Origin: an uncultured Dehalococcoidia bacterium
GTDB taxonomy: Bacteria; Chloroflexota; Dehalococcoidia; Tepidiformales; Tepidiformaceae
Length of the DNA: 11,408 bases
Reading direction: 5' to 3'
NCBI GenBank assembly: GCA_937954195.1
Contig: CALFYR010000662.1
Coordinates: 1 to 11,408, forward strand
Shown: one piece after another, positions 1 through 7,703 of the stretch
Layout: each line of letters starts with the position of its first letter
Numbering within the stretch: position 1 is the first letter of the stretch
Translations under genes and position numbers: made by a program
Notes under the pieces: generated by a model
What the model was told of the DNA's origin: nothing
The model's database searches: none
What the model saw: the letters and a program-made list of their open reading frames with translations, nothing else

Positions 1-153
1 TACCTGCAGGCGGGCGGCGGGATTGTCTATGATTCGGTGCCCGATACCGAGTACACCGAAACGATGAACAAGATGCGCGCGCTGATGCGGGCCATCGACC
101 AGGCCGAGATTGCCGCTGCCGAGATGAAGACCGGCAGCATTGGATACGGGTAG
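1..153 (+). CDS. trpE: Anthranilate synthase component I, C-terminal end (partial)
   Basis: This is the last 50 codons of a gene that begins outside the window. TrpE converts chorismate plus ammonia, supplied by TrpG, to anthranilate, the first committed step of tryptophan synthesis. The segment [18 protein letters not shown] matches the conserved C-terminal chorismate-binding region of TrpE/PabB enzymes (usual form QAGAGIVADS..PE.EY.ET.NK), followed by [10 protein letters not shown], the typical last helix. It stops at TAG 151-153, 4 bases before the next start. Chorismate-binding relatives (PabB, isochorismate synthase) share this region, but the downstream trpGDCFBA genes make TrpE much the best reading. 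The promoter and any feedback-binding N-terminus are not visible. Confidence 0.9.
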   Translation, partial: YLQAGGGIVYDSVPDTEYTETMNKMRALMRAIDQAEIAAAEMKTGSIGYG

Positions 154-157
154 GGCC

Positions 158-550
158 ATGACCGACCGCCGTCCCGACTGCGTTTACGGCATCCTCATCC
201 GCGAGGGGCGTGTGTTCCTGCGCGAGATGGACGGGGGCCTCGGACTGCCGGGGGGCGTGTTCCGGCCGCTTGCCGAGGACCGGAAGGTTGAGCTGCGGGC
301 GCACATCTGGGACCAGCTGGAGGTCGAGGCGCGGGCGGTGTGGGCCCAGGGCGCGTTCGACTACCGAAACCCGGACGAGGAGACCGATCGGTTCAGCGGG
401 TTCTACACCGTTTGGGAGTGGGAGCCAGACCCGGCGCAGGGCCTCGGCCGGTGGCTGAACACCGACCAGGTGGCCGCGAGTGGGCTGGTGCCTTCGCTGA
501 AGATCTTGCTGCAGAGCGTGATTGCCACCCAGGCGGTGAAAACGACATGA
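158..550 (+). CDS. Degenerate Nudix-fold protein
   Basis: A 130-residue protein resembling the Nudix (MutT) fold. It has an N-terminal strand pair (GILIREGRVFL, residues 11-21), then LPGG (30-33) where the Nudix box begins, and a GRWL segment (97-100) at the place of the usual substrate-side loop. The catalytic box is not intact: aligning DQLEVEA (52-58) with the usual EELGVEA tail puts AH and DQ where the metal-binding RE and EE should be. It is therefore probably not a classical Nudix hydrolase and may bind a nucleotide-like ligand or act structurally. ATG 158 is chosen because it lies 4 bases after trpE and follows a GGGTAGGG purine run; a TTG at 140 is the in-frame alternative. It overlaps the next gene by ATGA. 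Family is moderately sure, function unknown. Confidence 0.7.
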   Translation: MTDRRPDCVYGILIREGRVFLREMDGGLGLPGGVFRPLAEDRKVELRAHIWDQLEVEARAVWAQGAFDYRNPDEETDRFSGFYTVWEWEPDPAQGLGRWLNTDQVAASGLVPSLKILLQSVIATQAVKTT

Positions 551-1425
551 AGCAGCACATCTACATGGCGGCGATCCTCGAACGCGAAGGGCGATTGTTC
601 CTGGTGCGGCCACGGCCGGACGCGCCGTGGGAGCTGCCGGGCGGTCCGTTGCCACCGCACATTGATGACGTCGACGAAGAGATGGATGCGATCCTCGGGC
701 GAATGGGCGTCCAGGCCCCGGCCATCGAAGAGGACTTCCTGCAGACGCACTACTTCCCGGTCCCGGATGGGCAGTTCGTGTTCAACCTGTATGCCGCGAC
801 CGAGTGGTCGGGCGAGCCGGCGGTGCCGCCGGGTCATGGGAGCGGGTGGTTCGAGCCGGGCGAGTTGGAATCGATCCATATGGATGAGGGCACGCGGAAC
901 GCCGTGTTGGAGGCGTTCGGGCTGAAGGAGCCCAAGGACATCACGGCCGACATCTTGCGGGCGATGGCCGGGCGAGACGACGAGGTAGACGCCGCTCCCC
1001 AAGCGCCACCGGCGGTGAAGCCTTCCAGCACCGAAGCCGCACGGGCCGCGGGGTTGGACGTGCTCGGGACGCTTTCGGGGCAGGACCCCGCGAAGGCAGC
1101 AGCGGCCATGGCGCAGCGCGAACCCGAGCTCGCGGACGACATCATCGATTTCGCGCTGGGGCAGGTATGGAGTTCGAAGGCGCTGGACCGGAAGACGCGG
1201 AGCCTGCAGGTGGTGGCCATGCTCGCCGCCCAGGGGCGTATCGGTCAGCCGCTACGGTCGCACATCAACGGCGCACTCAACCATGGCGCCACGCCGGATC
1301 AGATCGTCGAGACGCTGCGGATGGTTGCGGTCTACGCGGGGTTCCCGGCGGCGCTTGAGGCGTGGCCCGCGATGGAGGCGGTCTTCGAGCAGCGTGGCAT
1401 ACCGAGGCCGGGGAGCCCCCAATGA
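547..1425 (+). CDS. Degenerate Nudix domain fused to carboxymuconolactone decarboxylase-like domain
   Basis: A 292-residue two-domain protein. Residues 1-125 are Nudix-like (AAILEREGRLFLV at 8-20, ELPGG at 29-33, GWFEPGEL at 100-107), but the box is again broken: DAILGRMGV (47-55) stands where REUxEExGU is expected. An acidic, Ala/Pro-rich linker covers about 140-165. Residues about 193-285 match the carboxymuconolactone decarboxylase (CMD/PcaC) family: FALGQVWSS, LDRKTRSL, HINGALNHGAT, AVYAGFPAA. There is no Cys in that domain, so an AhpD-like CxxC peroxidase role is excluded; PcaC-type chemistry or a non-catalytic role remains possible. The start overlaps the previous stop (ATGA), and the N-terminal half looks paralogous to the preceding protein. 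I know of no assigned function for this fusion; aromatic ring-cleavage chemistry would be odd here. Confidence 0.75.
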   Translation: MKQHIYMAAILEREGRLFLVRPRPDAPWELPGGPLPPHIDDVDEEMDAILGRMGVQAPAIEEDFLQTHYFPVPDGQFVFNLYAATEWSGEPAVPPGHGSGWFEPGELESIHMDEGTRNAVLEAFGLKEPKDITADILRAMAGRDDEVDAAPQAPPAVKPSSTEAARAAGLDVLGTLSGQDPAKAAAAMAQREPELADDIIDFALGQVWSSKALDRKTRSLQVVAMLAAQGRIGQPLRSHINGALNHGATPDQIVETLRMVAVYAGFPAALEAWPAMEAVFEQRGIPRPGSPQ

Positions 1426-2072
1426 ACGCGATCCTCTGGGACATGGACGACACACTGCTGGACACCATCCAGGGCCGCATGATCGCGCTTGCGCACGCGC
1501 ACGAAACCATGCTCGGCACCAAGGTGGACCCCCGGGAGCTGTGGCGGTCGCACAAGGGTGGTTCGCTTGAGGCGATGGGGCAGCGGCTCGTGGGCGATGA
1601 CTGGGCGACGTTCGCGCGGATTTACCGCGAGCGATACTACAGCCTGGTGCGGGAGATCCGGCCGTATGAAGGCATCGAAGCGGTCCTCCGGTACTTTCAC
1701 GGGGCGGATGTCCCGATGGGCGTGGTGACCTCGAAGGTGTCGTACGGCGCAATCGAGGAGTTGACGACAGCGGGGCTGCTGGGATTCTTCCACTCGGTCG
1801 TTGGGGCTGACGACACGGACCGGCACAAGCCCGATCCCGAGCCCGTGTACGCGGCGCTCGACCGGATGATGGTCGACCACTTCGATAGCGTGCTGTTCGT
1901 TGGGGATAGCCCGGCGGACATCTGGGCAGCGCGAAACGCCGGCGTGAAGTCGGTGGCGGCACTGTGGGGGACGGTGGATTCGGAACTGCTGCTCGAGGCG
2001 CTGCCGGACTACACGGCGAAGACGCCCGGAGAGGTGCTGAGCATCGCCGCGGAACTCGGAGGTGCGGCGTGA
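1422..2072 (+). CDS. HAD-superfamily phosphatase (phosphoglycolate phosphatase-like)
   Basis: A 216-residue HAD hydrolase of the cap-bearing Gph/phosphatase type. All four HAD motifs are present: DMDDT (nucleophile D7, acid/base D9), motif II threonine T103 in VVTSK, the lysine K136 in HKPDPEP, and motif IV GDSPAD (D162, D166) followed by WAARNAG. A helical cap lies between residues about 15 and 80. It should remove phosphate from a small metabolite in the cytoplasm, but the substrate cannot be read from sequence; phosphoglycolate or a phosphosugar are ordinary guesses. The tryptophan in LWDMDD replaces the more usual Phe. ATG 1422 overlaps the preceding stop by ATGA and has GGGGAG (1410-1415) six bases upstream. 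It sits inside the block between trpE and trpG, so co-expression with the trp enzymes is likely. Confidence 0.85.
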   Translation: MNAILWDMDDTLLDTIQGRMIALAHAHETMLGTKVDPRELWRSHKGGSLEAMGQRLVGDDWATFARIYRERYYSLVREIRPYEGIEAVLRYFHGADVPMGVVTSKVSYGAIEELTTAGLLGFFHSVVGADDTDRHKPDPEPVYAALDRMMVDHFDSVLFVGDSPADIWAARNAGVKSVAALWGTVDSELLLEALPDYTAKTPGEVLSIAAELGGAA

Positions 2073-2398
2073 ACGTCACCTTCGAAAAGCACGTCGCGCA
2101 CCTTGGCGTGCGGTTCTACCGGTATGGCGGCATCGAACTGGTGCTGGTCCCGCTGATGGACGAATCCGCATCGATGACGCGTTCGGCGGGGGACGGGTAC
2201 TTCCTTGTGGCGCTCATGGGCGAACCGGGTTCGTCGTACCCGCTGGACCTTCGGGCACCGGGTTCGTTCAACCCGAAGTACCTGGAAGAGAAATTCAAGC
2301 TCGACCGGCGAGGGTATGGGTACACGCCCGAAGAGCTGGCGGCGACGCTTCAACGCATCGCCGAAGACCTGGGCAACGAGGAGGGCATGGACCGGTGA
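2069..2398 (+). CDS. Hypothetical protein, 109 residues
   Basis: I do not recognise this family. The GTG start at 2069 overlaps the HAD stop (GTGA) and has a strong GGAGG (2058-2062) six bases upstream; its stop overlaps the trpG GTG in the same way, so it is tightly packed in the operon and almost certainly translated. The N-terminal half is beta-rich ([17 protein letters not shown], residues 13-29; GYFLVALMG, 43-51). The C-terminal part is charged and helical ([15 protein letters not shown], 87-101). There is no signal peptide, membrane segment or Cys. Translational coupling to trpG may make it a partner or modulator of anthranilate synthase, but that is inference from position only. Confidence 0.7.
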   Translation: MNVTFEKHVAHLGVRFYRYGGIELVLVPLMDESASMTRSAGDGYFLVALMGEPGSSYPLDLRAPGSFNPKYLEEKFKLDRRGYGYTPEELAATLQRIAEDLGNEEGMDR

Positions 2399-2976
2399 CA
2401 ACCGTACTCATCGATAACTACGACAGCTTCACGTACAACCTCTACCAGTACCTGGCGGAAATGGGCGCGGACGTGAAGGTCTTCCGGAACGACCAGGTGA
2501 CGATCGGCGAACTGAAGGCGCTGAACCCGGACCACGTGGTGATTTCGCCGGGTCCGGGGACGCCGGACGACGCGGGCATTTCGCGCGATGTGATCCGCGA
2601 GTTCGCAGGGAAGGTGCCGGTCCTGGGGGTCTGCCTCGGACACCAGTGCATTTATGACGTGTACGGCGGGACGGTGGCCGGCGCCGGCGAGATCAAGCAC
2701 GGGAAGACGTCGACGATTTCGCACGACGGCCGGGGCGTGTTCAAGGACATCCCGAACGACTTGAAGGCGGTCCGCTACCACTCGCTCGCCGGGACGCCGG
2801 ACACGCAGCCCGGCGACCTGGAAGTGACGGCGAAATCGGAGAGCGGCGTCATCATGGGCGTCCGGCACAAGACGTTGAAGGTCGAAGGCGTCCAGTTCCA
2901 CCCGGAGTCGATCGCGACAGAGCACGGGAAGGAGTTGTTGCGGAACTTCCTCGCGATGGAGGGAGGAACTTGGTGA
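2395..2976 (+). CDS. trpG: Anthranilate synthase component II (glutamine amidotransferase)
   Basis: A 193-residue class I glutamine amidotransferase that hydrolyses glutamine and passes ammonia to TrpE. Visible landmarks are NYDSF (8-12), [11 protein letters not shown] (51-61), the nucleophile elbow GVCLGHQ with catalytic Cys80, and VQFHPES with His169 and Glu171 completing the triad. Length is normal for stand-alone TrpG. GTG 2395 is chosen because it gives the standard N-terminus, overlaps the upstream stop (GTGA), and has GAGGAGGG (2378-2385) nine bases before it. PabA is nearly identical in sequence, so the protein may also serve folate synthesis if no separate pabA exists; trpD directly downstream supports TrpG. 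The stop codon lies at the start of an AT-rich heptad repeat. Confidence 0.95.
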   Translation: MTTVLIDNYDSFTYNLYQYLAEMGADVKVFRNDQVTIGELKALNPDHVVISPGPGTPDDAGISRDVIREFAGKVPVLGVCLGHQCIYDVYGGTVAGAGEIKHGKTSTISHDGRGVFKDIPNDLKAVRYHSLAGTPDTQPGDLEVTAKSESGVIMGVRHKTLKVEGVQFHPESIATEHGKELLRNFLAMEGGTW

Positions 2977-3007
2977 TTTTGGATTTTGGATTTGGGATTT
3001 TGGATTG
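2975..3007 (+). repeat. Heptanucleotide tandem repeat (GATTTTG)n at trpG/trpD junction
   Basis: About 4.7 copies of a 7-base unit: GATTTTG, GATTTTG, GATTTGG, GATTTTG, then GATTG. The array is very AT-rich in a GC-rich operon and begins within the trpG stop codon (TGA 2974-2976). It fills about half of the 67-base trpG-trpD gap, the longest gap inside the trp cluster. Similar heptads (AATCCAA-type on the other strand) recur as dispersed short tandem repeats in some bacterial genomes. No promoter or terminator is evident in it. Confidence 0.85.
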
Positions 3008-3043
3008 TCCTGCCACCCGGGCCGTCGGCCGAGAGGCATTGCG

Positions 3044-4063
3044 ATGACGGCGGTGCAGGATGCGATTAAGGCGCTGGTGGATGGCGGCGGGATTGCCGGG
3101 GCGGAGGCTGCGCTGGCGCTTGAGGAAATCATGACCGGCAGCGCGACGCCGGCGCAGATCGGTGCGTTCCTTGCGGCTCTACGCGTGCGCGGAGAATCGC
3201 CGGAGATCATCTCGGCGTGCCTTGAGGTGATGCACCGGCATGCCGAGCCCGTGAACGCCCTGGACGTGATCGACATTTGCGGGACCGGCGGGGATGGCGT
3301 GGACACCATTAACGTCTCGACGGCTGCGGGATTCGTGGTGGCGGGCGCGGGAGTGCGCGTGGCGAAGCACGGGAACCGGGCCGCATCATCCAAGTGCGGG
3401 AGCGCGGACGTGCTGGAGGCGCTCGGCGCGAAGATCGACCTGAATGGCGAGCAAATAGCCAGCGTGATCGACGGATGCGGGTTCTGCTTCCTGTTCGCCC
3501 AGCGGATGCACCCGGCGATGCGCCACGTGGGTGGACCGCGGCGAGAGATGGGCGTGCGGACGGTGTTCAACATCCTCGGGCCGCTTTCGAACCCGGCGAA
3601 CCCGGCGCGCCAGCTGGTTGGCGTGGGTTCGCGCGCGCTAGGGCCGCTGGTGGCGGAGGCGCTGGCGCTCCGCGGCGTGGAGCGGGCGATGGTCATTCAC
3701 TCGGAAGACGGGATGGACGAAATTAGCCCGGCGGCGCCGACGCAGGTGTGGCTGGCAGCGGACGGCGCCGTCGCCGAGAGCGTGATGACGCCGGCGGACT
3801 TCGGAATCGTCCCCTCATCGCTGGAGGCGATTGCGGGCGGGGACGCGGAGACCAACGCGGGGGACATCCTTGCGATCCTCGATGGGCACGAGGGGCCGAA
3901 GACGGACTTTGTCCTTATGAACGCTGGGGCCGCGCTGTTCATGGCAGGCAGGGCCGCGACGGTGAAGGAAGGTGTGGAGGTTGCGCGCGATGCGATTGGC
4001 AGCGGTCGGGCTCGCGATGTGCTGAACCACTACGTCGAACTGACGCGGGAGTTCGGCGGATGA
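3044..4063 (+). CDS. trpD: Anthranilate phosphoribosyltransferase
   Basis: A 339-residue enzyme that transfers the phosphoribosyl group of PRPP to anthranilate. Family landmarks in order: helical N-terminal domain (1-70), the PRPP loop CGTGGDGVDTINVST (79-93), KHGNR (108-112), SSKCGSADVLEALG (115-128), then the segment around MHPAMRHVGGPRREMG and FNILGPLSNPA, and the metal-binding EDGMDE. Length and motif order are typical of a stand-alone TrpD with no TrpG fusion. ATG 3044 is chosen for its normal N-terminus and the GAGAGG at 3031-3036; an in-frame TTG at 3005 would add 13 repeat-derived residues and is less likely. The stop overlaps the trpC ATG. Confidence 0.95.
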   Translation: MTAVQDAIKALVDGGGIAGAEAALALEEIMTGSATPAQIGAFLAALRVRGESPEIISACLEVMHRHAEPVNALDVIDICGTGGDGVDTINVSTAAGFVVAGAGVRVAKHGNRAASSKCGSADVLEALGAKIDLNGEQIASVIDGCGFCFLFAQRMHPAMRHVGGPRREMGVRTVFNILGPLSNPANPARQLVGVGSRALGPLVAEALALRGVERAMVIHSEDGMDEISPAAPTQVWLAADGAVAESVMTPADFGIVPSSLEAIAGGDAETNAGDILAILDGHEGPKTDFVLMNAGAALFMAGRAATVKEGVEVARDAIGSGRARDVLNHYVELTREFGG

Positions 4064-4953
4064 GCGAGCCCACGATCCTCGACACCATCGTCGCACGGCG
4101 GCGGCAGGACGTGGCGGAGGCGAAGGCCGCGGTTTCGCAGGCTGAGCTTGGCGCGCGGCTGGCCGGCGCCCCGGAGCCGATCGACTTCGCCGAACGGCTG
4201 CGGCGGGATGCCCCGATGGCGGTGATCGCGGAGGTGAAGCGCGCCTCTCCGAGCAAGGGCGACATTGCGCCGGGGCTCGACGCAGTGGCCCAGGCGCTGA
4301 AGTACGCCCGCGGCGGTGCGGCCGGTATCTCGGTGCTGACCGAGCCGACGTGGTTCAAGGGGTCGCTGGCCGACATGGCGGGCGTGCGGGACGCAATCGG
4401 ACCGATGGGCGAGGCCCGCCCGGCGGTGCTTCGCAAGGACTTCATCATCGATGAGTACCAGGTCATCGAGGGGCGCGTGAACGGCGCCGACTCGGTGCTG
4501 CTCATCGTGGCGTCGCTGAGCGACGAACGGCTGGCGGCGCTGATGGATTGTTCGCGCGACCTTGGGATGGAGCCGCTGGTGGAAGTGAACAACAGCGACG
4601 AGATGGAGCGCGCGCTGGCGAGCGGGGCGAGCGTCATCGGCATTAACAACCGGGACCTGCGGACGTTCAACGTTGACCTGGGGACGACCGACCGGCTGGC
4701 TGGGATGGTCGGGAGCAGCGCGCTATTAGCGGCCCTGAGCGGCATCAGCACACGAGAGGACGTCGAGCGGTTCCAGGCGGCGGGCGCCGGTGCGGTGCTG
4801 GTGGGGGAAGCGTTGATGGTGGCGGGAGACCCGGGCGCGAAGATTGGGGAACTGCGGGCCCTCACCCCTAACCCCTCTCCCGACGCTGCGGGAGAGGGGA
4901 GCCGGGCGGATTCACGATTCACGATTCACGATTCGAAGGCGGCGACGCGATGA
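4060..4953 (+). CDS. trpC: Indole-3-glycerol phosphate synthase with repeat-encoded C-terminal tail
   Basis: A 297-residue protein. Residues 1-265 are a complete TIM-barrel TrpC, which closes the ring of CdRP to indole-3-glycerol phosphate. Landmarks: AEVKRASPSKGDI with catalytic Lys60, LRKDF with Lys126, LVEVNN with Glu175, GINNRDL (194-200), and the C-terminal phosphate site LSGIST...AGAVLVGEALM (226-253). The usual length is about 255-270; here about 31 residues follow, encoded by an inverted repeat and a heptad array (ALTPNPSPDAAGEG, then SRFTIHDS). The tail should be disordered and dispensable. ATG 4060 overlaps the trpD stop (ATGA), with GGGAG at 4047-4051. Despite the extra DNA, the stop still overlaps the trpF ATG. 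Confidence 0.95.
   Translation: MSEPTILDTIVARRRQDVAEAKAAVSQAELGARLAGAPEPIDFAERLRRDAPMAVIAEVKRASPSKGDIAPGLDAVAQALKYARGGAAGISVLTEPTWFKGSLADMAGVRDAIGPMGEARPAVLRKDFIIDEYQVIEGRVNGADSVLLIVASLSDERLAALMDCSRDLGMEPLVEVNNSDEMERALASGASVIGINNRDLRTFNVDLGTTDRLAGMVGSSALLAALSGISTREDVERFQAAGAGAVLVGEALMVAGDPGAKIGELRALTPNPSPDAAGEGSRADSRFTIHDSKAATR
4859..4935 (+). repeat. Inverted repeat plus (GATTCAC)n heptads inside the 3' end of trpC
   Basis: A composite repeat translated as the end of TrpC. CCCTCACCCC-type sequence leads into an 11-bp perfect stem (4872-4882 paired with 4889-4899; CCCCTCTCCC against GGGAGAGGGG) with a six-base loop. It is followed by three exact copies of GATTCAC at 4909-4929 and a partial GATTC. 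The translated string LTPNPSP is familiar from many unrelated bacterial proteins as readthrough of this kind of dispersed palindromic repeat. There is no T-run after the stem, so a terminator is unlikely. The reading frame remains open throughout. Confidence 0.85.
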
Positions 4954-5696
4954 CGCTGGTGAAGATCTGTGGGCTGCGGGATGTGGAGACGGCGCTGGAG
5001 ACGGCGAAGGCGGGGGCCGACCTCATCGGGTTGATGTTCGTCGCTGAATCGAAGCGGCGGGTGACACCGCAGCAGTGCCACGACATCGTCGAGGCGCTCA
5101 AGGAGAAGCGGACCCAGGGCAGGGAGGCCATCTTCGAGGGGCCGGTGCGTGGCGAAGTCTCGGCGCGGAGCTGGTATGGCGCCTGGGCGGACGCCATCGA
5201 GATGTCTATCGCGCGGTACCGGCCGCTCATCGTCGGCGTGTTCGCGGGGATGACCGCGGACGAAGTGAACAACATCGCCGATGCGGCGGGGCTGGACCTG
5301 GTGCAGCTTTCGGGCGGCGAAGATGACGAGTTCGTCCGGCGCATCGAACGGCCGGTGCTTCGCGTGGTGCACGTCGGCGAGGGCATGTCCGCCGAGGACA
5401 TCGAGGACCGGGCCTCGCCTGGCGTTTCCGCGGGAATGATGCTCGACAAGCAATCGAAGGCGGCACTGGGCGGGACGGGCGAATCGTTCGACTGGAGCGT
5501 GGCGGCGGAGGTCGCGCGGACGCGGCCGTTCCTGCTTGCGGGTGGGCTAACGCCGGAGAACGTGGCGGAAGCGGTGGGAGAGGTGGAGCCGTGGGGCGTC
5601 GACGTTTCGAGCGGGGTTGAGACGGACGGGACGAAGGACATCGAGAAGATCCGCGCCTTCATTCGCGCGGCGAAAGGGGTGCGGGTTGGCAACTGA
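4950..5696 (+). CDS. trpF: Phosphoribosylanthranilate isomerase with internal insertion
   Basis: A 248-residue TIM-barrel isomerase catalysing the Amadori rearrangement of PRA to CdRP. The N-terminal KICGLRD carries catalytic Cys7; the general acid is Asp166 in MMLDK, by alignment with the LLDT Asp126 of Thermotoga Trp[10 protein letters not shown] (174-182), [10 protein letters not shown] (196-205) and GVDVSSGVE (216-224) are the phosphate-binding and C-terminal signatures. It is about 35-40 residues longer than usual: the extra sequence lies at about 54-92, between the second helix and the VGVFAG strand. The usual VQLHG is VQLSG here. ATG 4950 overlaps the trpC stop (ATGA). The end overlaps the probable trpB start. 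Confidence 0.94.
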   Translation: MTLVKICGLRDVETALETAKAGADLIGLMFVAESKRRVTPQQCHDIVEALKEKRTQGREAIFEGPVRGEVSARSWYGAWADAIEMSIARYRPLIVGVFAGMTADEVNNIADAAGLDLVQLSGGEDDEFVRRIERPVLRVVHVGEGMSAEDIEDRASPGVSAGMMLDKQSKAALGGTGESFDWSVAAEVARTRPFLLAGGLTPENVAEAVGEVEPWGVDVSSGVETDGTKDIEKIRAFIRAAKGVRVGN

Positions 5697-6873
5697 GACG
5701 ATGGCGCCGAGGTTCGGAGAGTTTGGCGGGCGGTACATCCCGGAGACGCTGGTCGGGGCACACGAAGACCTGGAGAAGGCGTATGCCGAGGCGACGGCGG
5801 ACCCGAGTTTCCACGAGGAGCTGGATTTCCTGCTCAAGCATTATGTCGGGCGGGAGACGCCGCTCTATTTCGCGGAACGGCTGACGCGTGAGTGCGGCGG
5901 CGCGCGCATCTGGCTGAAGCGCGAAGACCTGGCCCACACAGGGGCCCACAAGATCAATAACGCGCTCGGGCAGGCGCTGCTGGCCAAGCGGCTGGGTAAG
6001 CCGCGCATCATCGCCGAAACGGGCGCCGGACAGCATGGGGTCGCGACGGCGACGGTGTGCGCGATGATGGACCTCGAGTGCGTGGTGTACATGGGCAGCG
6101 AGGACATCCGGCGGCAGTCGCTGAACGCGTTCCGGATGAAGATGCTCGGCGCGGAGCTGGTCCCCGTGGAATCGGGCAGCAAGACGCTGAAGGACGCGAT
6201 TAACGAAGCGATGCGCGACTGGGTGACGAACGTCCGCACGACGCACTACATCATCGGTTCGGCGATTGGGCCTCACCCCTTCCCGACTATCGTGCGTGAC
6301 TTCCAATCGGTGATTGGCAAGGAAGCTCGGAAGCAGATGCTGGAGCAAGCGGGCAAGCTGCCGGATGTGGCCATCGCCTGCGTTGGCGGCGGAAGCAACG
6401 CGATCGGGCTGTTCCACCCGTTTGTTGATGACCCGGTGCGGCTGATCGGCGTGGAGGCCGGCGGTGACGGCGTGGGCACTGGCAAACATTCCGCGACGCT
6501 GGTCGCTGGCCGGCCGGGCGTGCTGCACGGGACGAGGACCTACCTGCTCCAGGACCAGGACGGGCAGATCCTGGAGACGCACAGCATCTCGGCGGGCCTC
6601 GATTACCCGGGCGTAGGACCAGAGCATTCGTGGCTGAAGACCAGCGAACGAGCCGAGTACGTAGCCGTCGATGACAAGCAGGCGCTGGAAGGGTTCCAAT
6701 CGCTGACGAAGGCGGAGGGGATCATACCGGCGCTGGAACCTTCGCACGCGATTTACCATGCGATGCGCGTGGCGCGGGAGCTGGGACCGGACAAGGACGT
6801 ACTCGTCGGCCTGAGCGGGCGAGGCGACAAGGACATGCATACGGTGGCGGCCGCCCTGGGAGTGACGCTCTGA
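5686..6873 (+). CDS. trpB: Tryptophan synthase beta chain
   Basis: A PLP enzyme joining indole and serine to make tryptophan. Landmarks (numbered from TTG 5686): [13 protein letters not shown] near the N-terminus, HTGAHKINN with PLP lysine Lys89, AETGAGQHG with Glu111, the phosphate-binding GGGSN (234-238), and SGRGDKD (377-383). It is a TrpB1-type chain of 395 residues, normal length, with every key residue. TTG 5686 is preferred because AAAGGGG (5673-5679) stands six bases upstream and it overlaps trpF by 11 bases; ATG 5701 (390 residues) is the alternative and lacks a spaced ribosome site. Unusually, trpA is not the next gene: two membrane protease genes intervene. Confidence 0.95.
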   Translation: MATETMAPRFGEFGGRYIPETLVGAHEDLEKAYAEATADPSFHEELDFLLKHYVGRETPLYFAERLTRECGGARIWLKREDLAHTGAHKINNALGQALLAKRLGKPRIIAETGAGQHGVATATVCAMMDLECVVYMGSEDIRRQSLNAFRMKMLGAELVPVESGSKTLKDAINEAMRDWVTNVRTTHYIIGSAIGPHPFPTIVRDFQSVIGKEARKQMLEQAGKLPDVAIACVGGGSNAIGLFHPFVDDPVRLIGVEAGGDGVGTGKHSATLVAGRPGVLHGTRTYLLQDQDGQILETHSISAGLDYPGVGPEHSWLKTSERAEYVAVDDKQALEGFQSLTKAEGIIPALEPSHAIYHAMRVARELGPDKDVLVGLSGRGDKDMHTVAAALGVTL

Positions 6874-7703
6874 CGGAGGCCACGCAGGAGCCATCCCGAC
6901 GATATCCGTGGGGGCCGCGCGAGGTGCTGATCGCGGCCGGCGCGTACCTTGGGGTGCTCATCGCGACGAACGTGCTGGTGATCCTCTGGATTGTCGCGAC
7001 CGGGAACGACTTCGAGCCGAGAGACGTAGGAGACGCGTTCGAGAAGGCAAACGTGCTGGTGCAGTACGCCGATGAGCGGTTGGCGGCGGCGGCAAGCGAC
7101 CGCGCATTCCCGGGGTTGCCCCAGCTCCTGGCCGACCAGGAGAGCCTGCGGATCGGCCTGCTGGTGACGATGCTCTCGCAGGTTGGCGCGTTCACGATCG
7201 TGGGCATCATGAGCAAGCAGACGTTCAGCGAGCTGTGGACGACGCTCGGGCTGAACCGGTTCAGCTGGCGCGGTTTGTGGGTGCCAGTGGCCGCCGTCGT
7301 GGGCGCGTACATCGCGACCATCGCGTACATCGTTGCGATGCAAGCGACGGGGATCGACCTGCTGACGCCAGAAAGCACCGTACCGGTGGAGATAACGCGG
7401 GACGACCTGACACTGAGCGTGGCCGCGGCGGCGACCGTGGTGGGGGCGCCGCTGAGCGAGGAGCTGTTTTTCCGGGGCTTCGTCTTCGCGGGCTTGTTGC
7501 GGTGGGGATTCTGGCCGGCGCTGGGGGTCTCGTCGCTCGCGTTTTCGATCATCCATCTCGATCCCGGGAGCGTGATCCTGTTCTTCGGCATCGGGGCGAC
7601 GATGGCGTGGCTGTTCTACCGCCGCGGGTCGCTGTGGGACGCCATCGTGTTCCACTTCCTGTTCAATTTCACCAGTTTCGCGCTGCTGGCGGCCGGGCGG
7701 TGA
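6870..7703 (+). CDS. CPBP-family intramembrane metalloprotease, first of tandem pair
   Basis: A multi-pass membrane protein of the CPBP (CAAX-protease/bacteriocin-processing, formerly Abi) family. The three motifs are intact: EELFFR (Glu197, Glu198, Arg202), FSIIH with His229, and FHFLFN with His262 and Asn266. Hydrophobic segments appear at about 20-43, 95-113, 135-157 and through 185-275. The ATG/GTG-only start would be GTG 6924 (259 residues), but the open frame continues upstream to CTG 6870, which overlaps the trpB stop as CTGA, has GGGAG (6858-6862) seven bases upstream, and restores a PWG motif shared with the next protein. With CTG both paralogues are exactly 277 residues. Substrate unknown; such proteins process peptides or prenylated proteins, or act in peptide immunity. 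Confidence 0.85.
   Translation: MTEATQEPSRRYPWGPREVLIAAGAYLGVLIATNVLVILWIVATGNDFEPRDVGDAFEKANVLVQYADERLAAAASDRAFPGLPQLLADQESLRIGLLVTMLSQVGAFTIVGIMSKQTFSELWTTLGLNRFSWRGLWVPVAAVVGAYIATIAYIVAMQATGIDLLTPESTVPVEITRDDLTLSVAAAATVVGAPLSEELFFRGFVFAGLLRWGFWPALGVSSLAFSIIHLDPGSVILFFGIGATMAWLFYRRGSLWDAIVFHFLFNFTSFALLAAGR

Noticed and set aside
3005..3043. TTG 3005 as trpD start, adding 13 residues
   Set aside because: The extra residues derive from repeat and intergenic sequence; ATG 3044 gives the normal TrpD length and has a purine-rich ribosome site.
2350..3696. Long reverse-strand open frame of 448 codons
   Set aside because: It lies antisense to clearly real trpG and trpD, its composition is the mirror of GC-rich coding DNA, and it translates the heptad array as [11 protein letters not shown]; no recognisable domain.
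4872..4899. Inverted repeat as a transcription terminator in the trp operon
   Set aside because: There is no T-run after the stem and it lies inside the trpC coding frame with trpF overlapping the stop; a dispersed repeat fits better.
5659..6894. Long reverse-strand open frame of 411 codons opposite trpB
   Set aside because: Arg/His-rich shadow of trpB with no motif or plausible start context.
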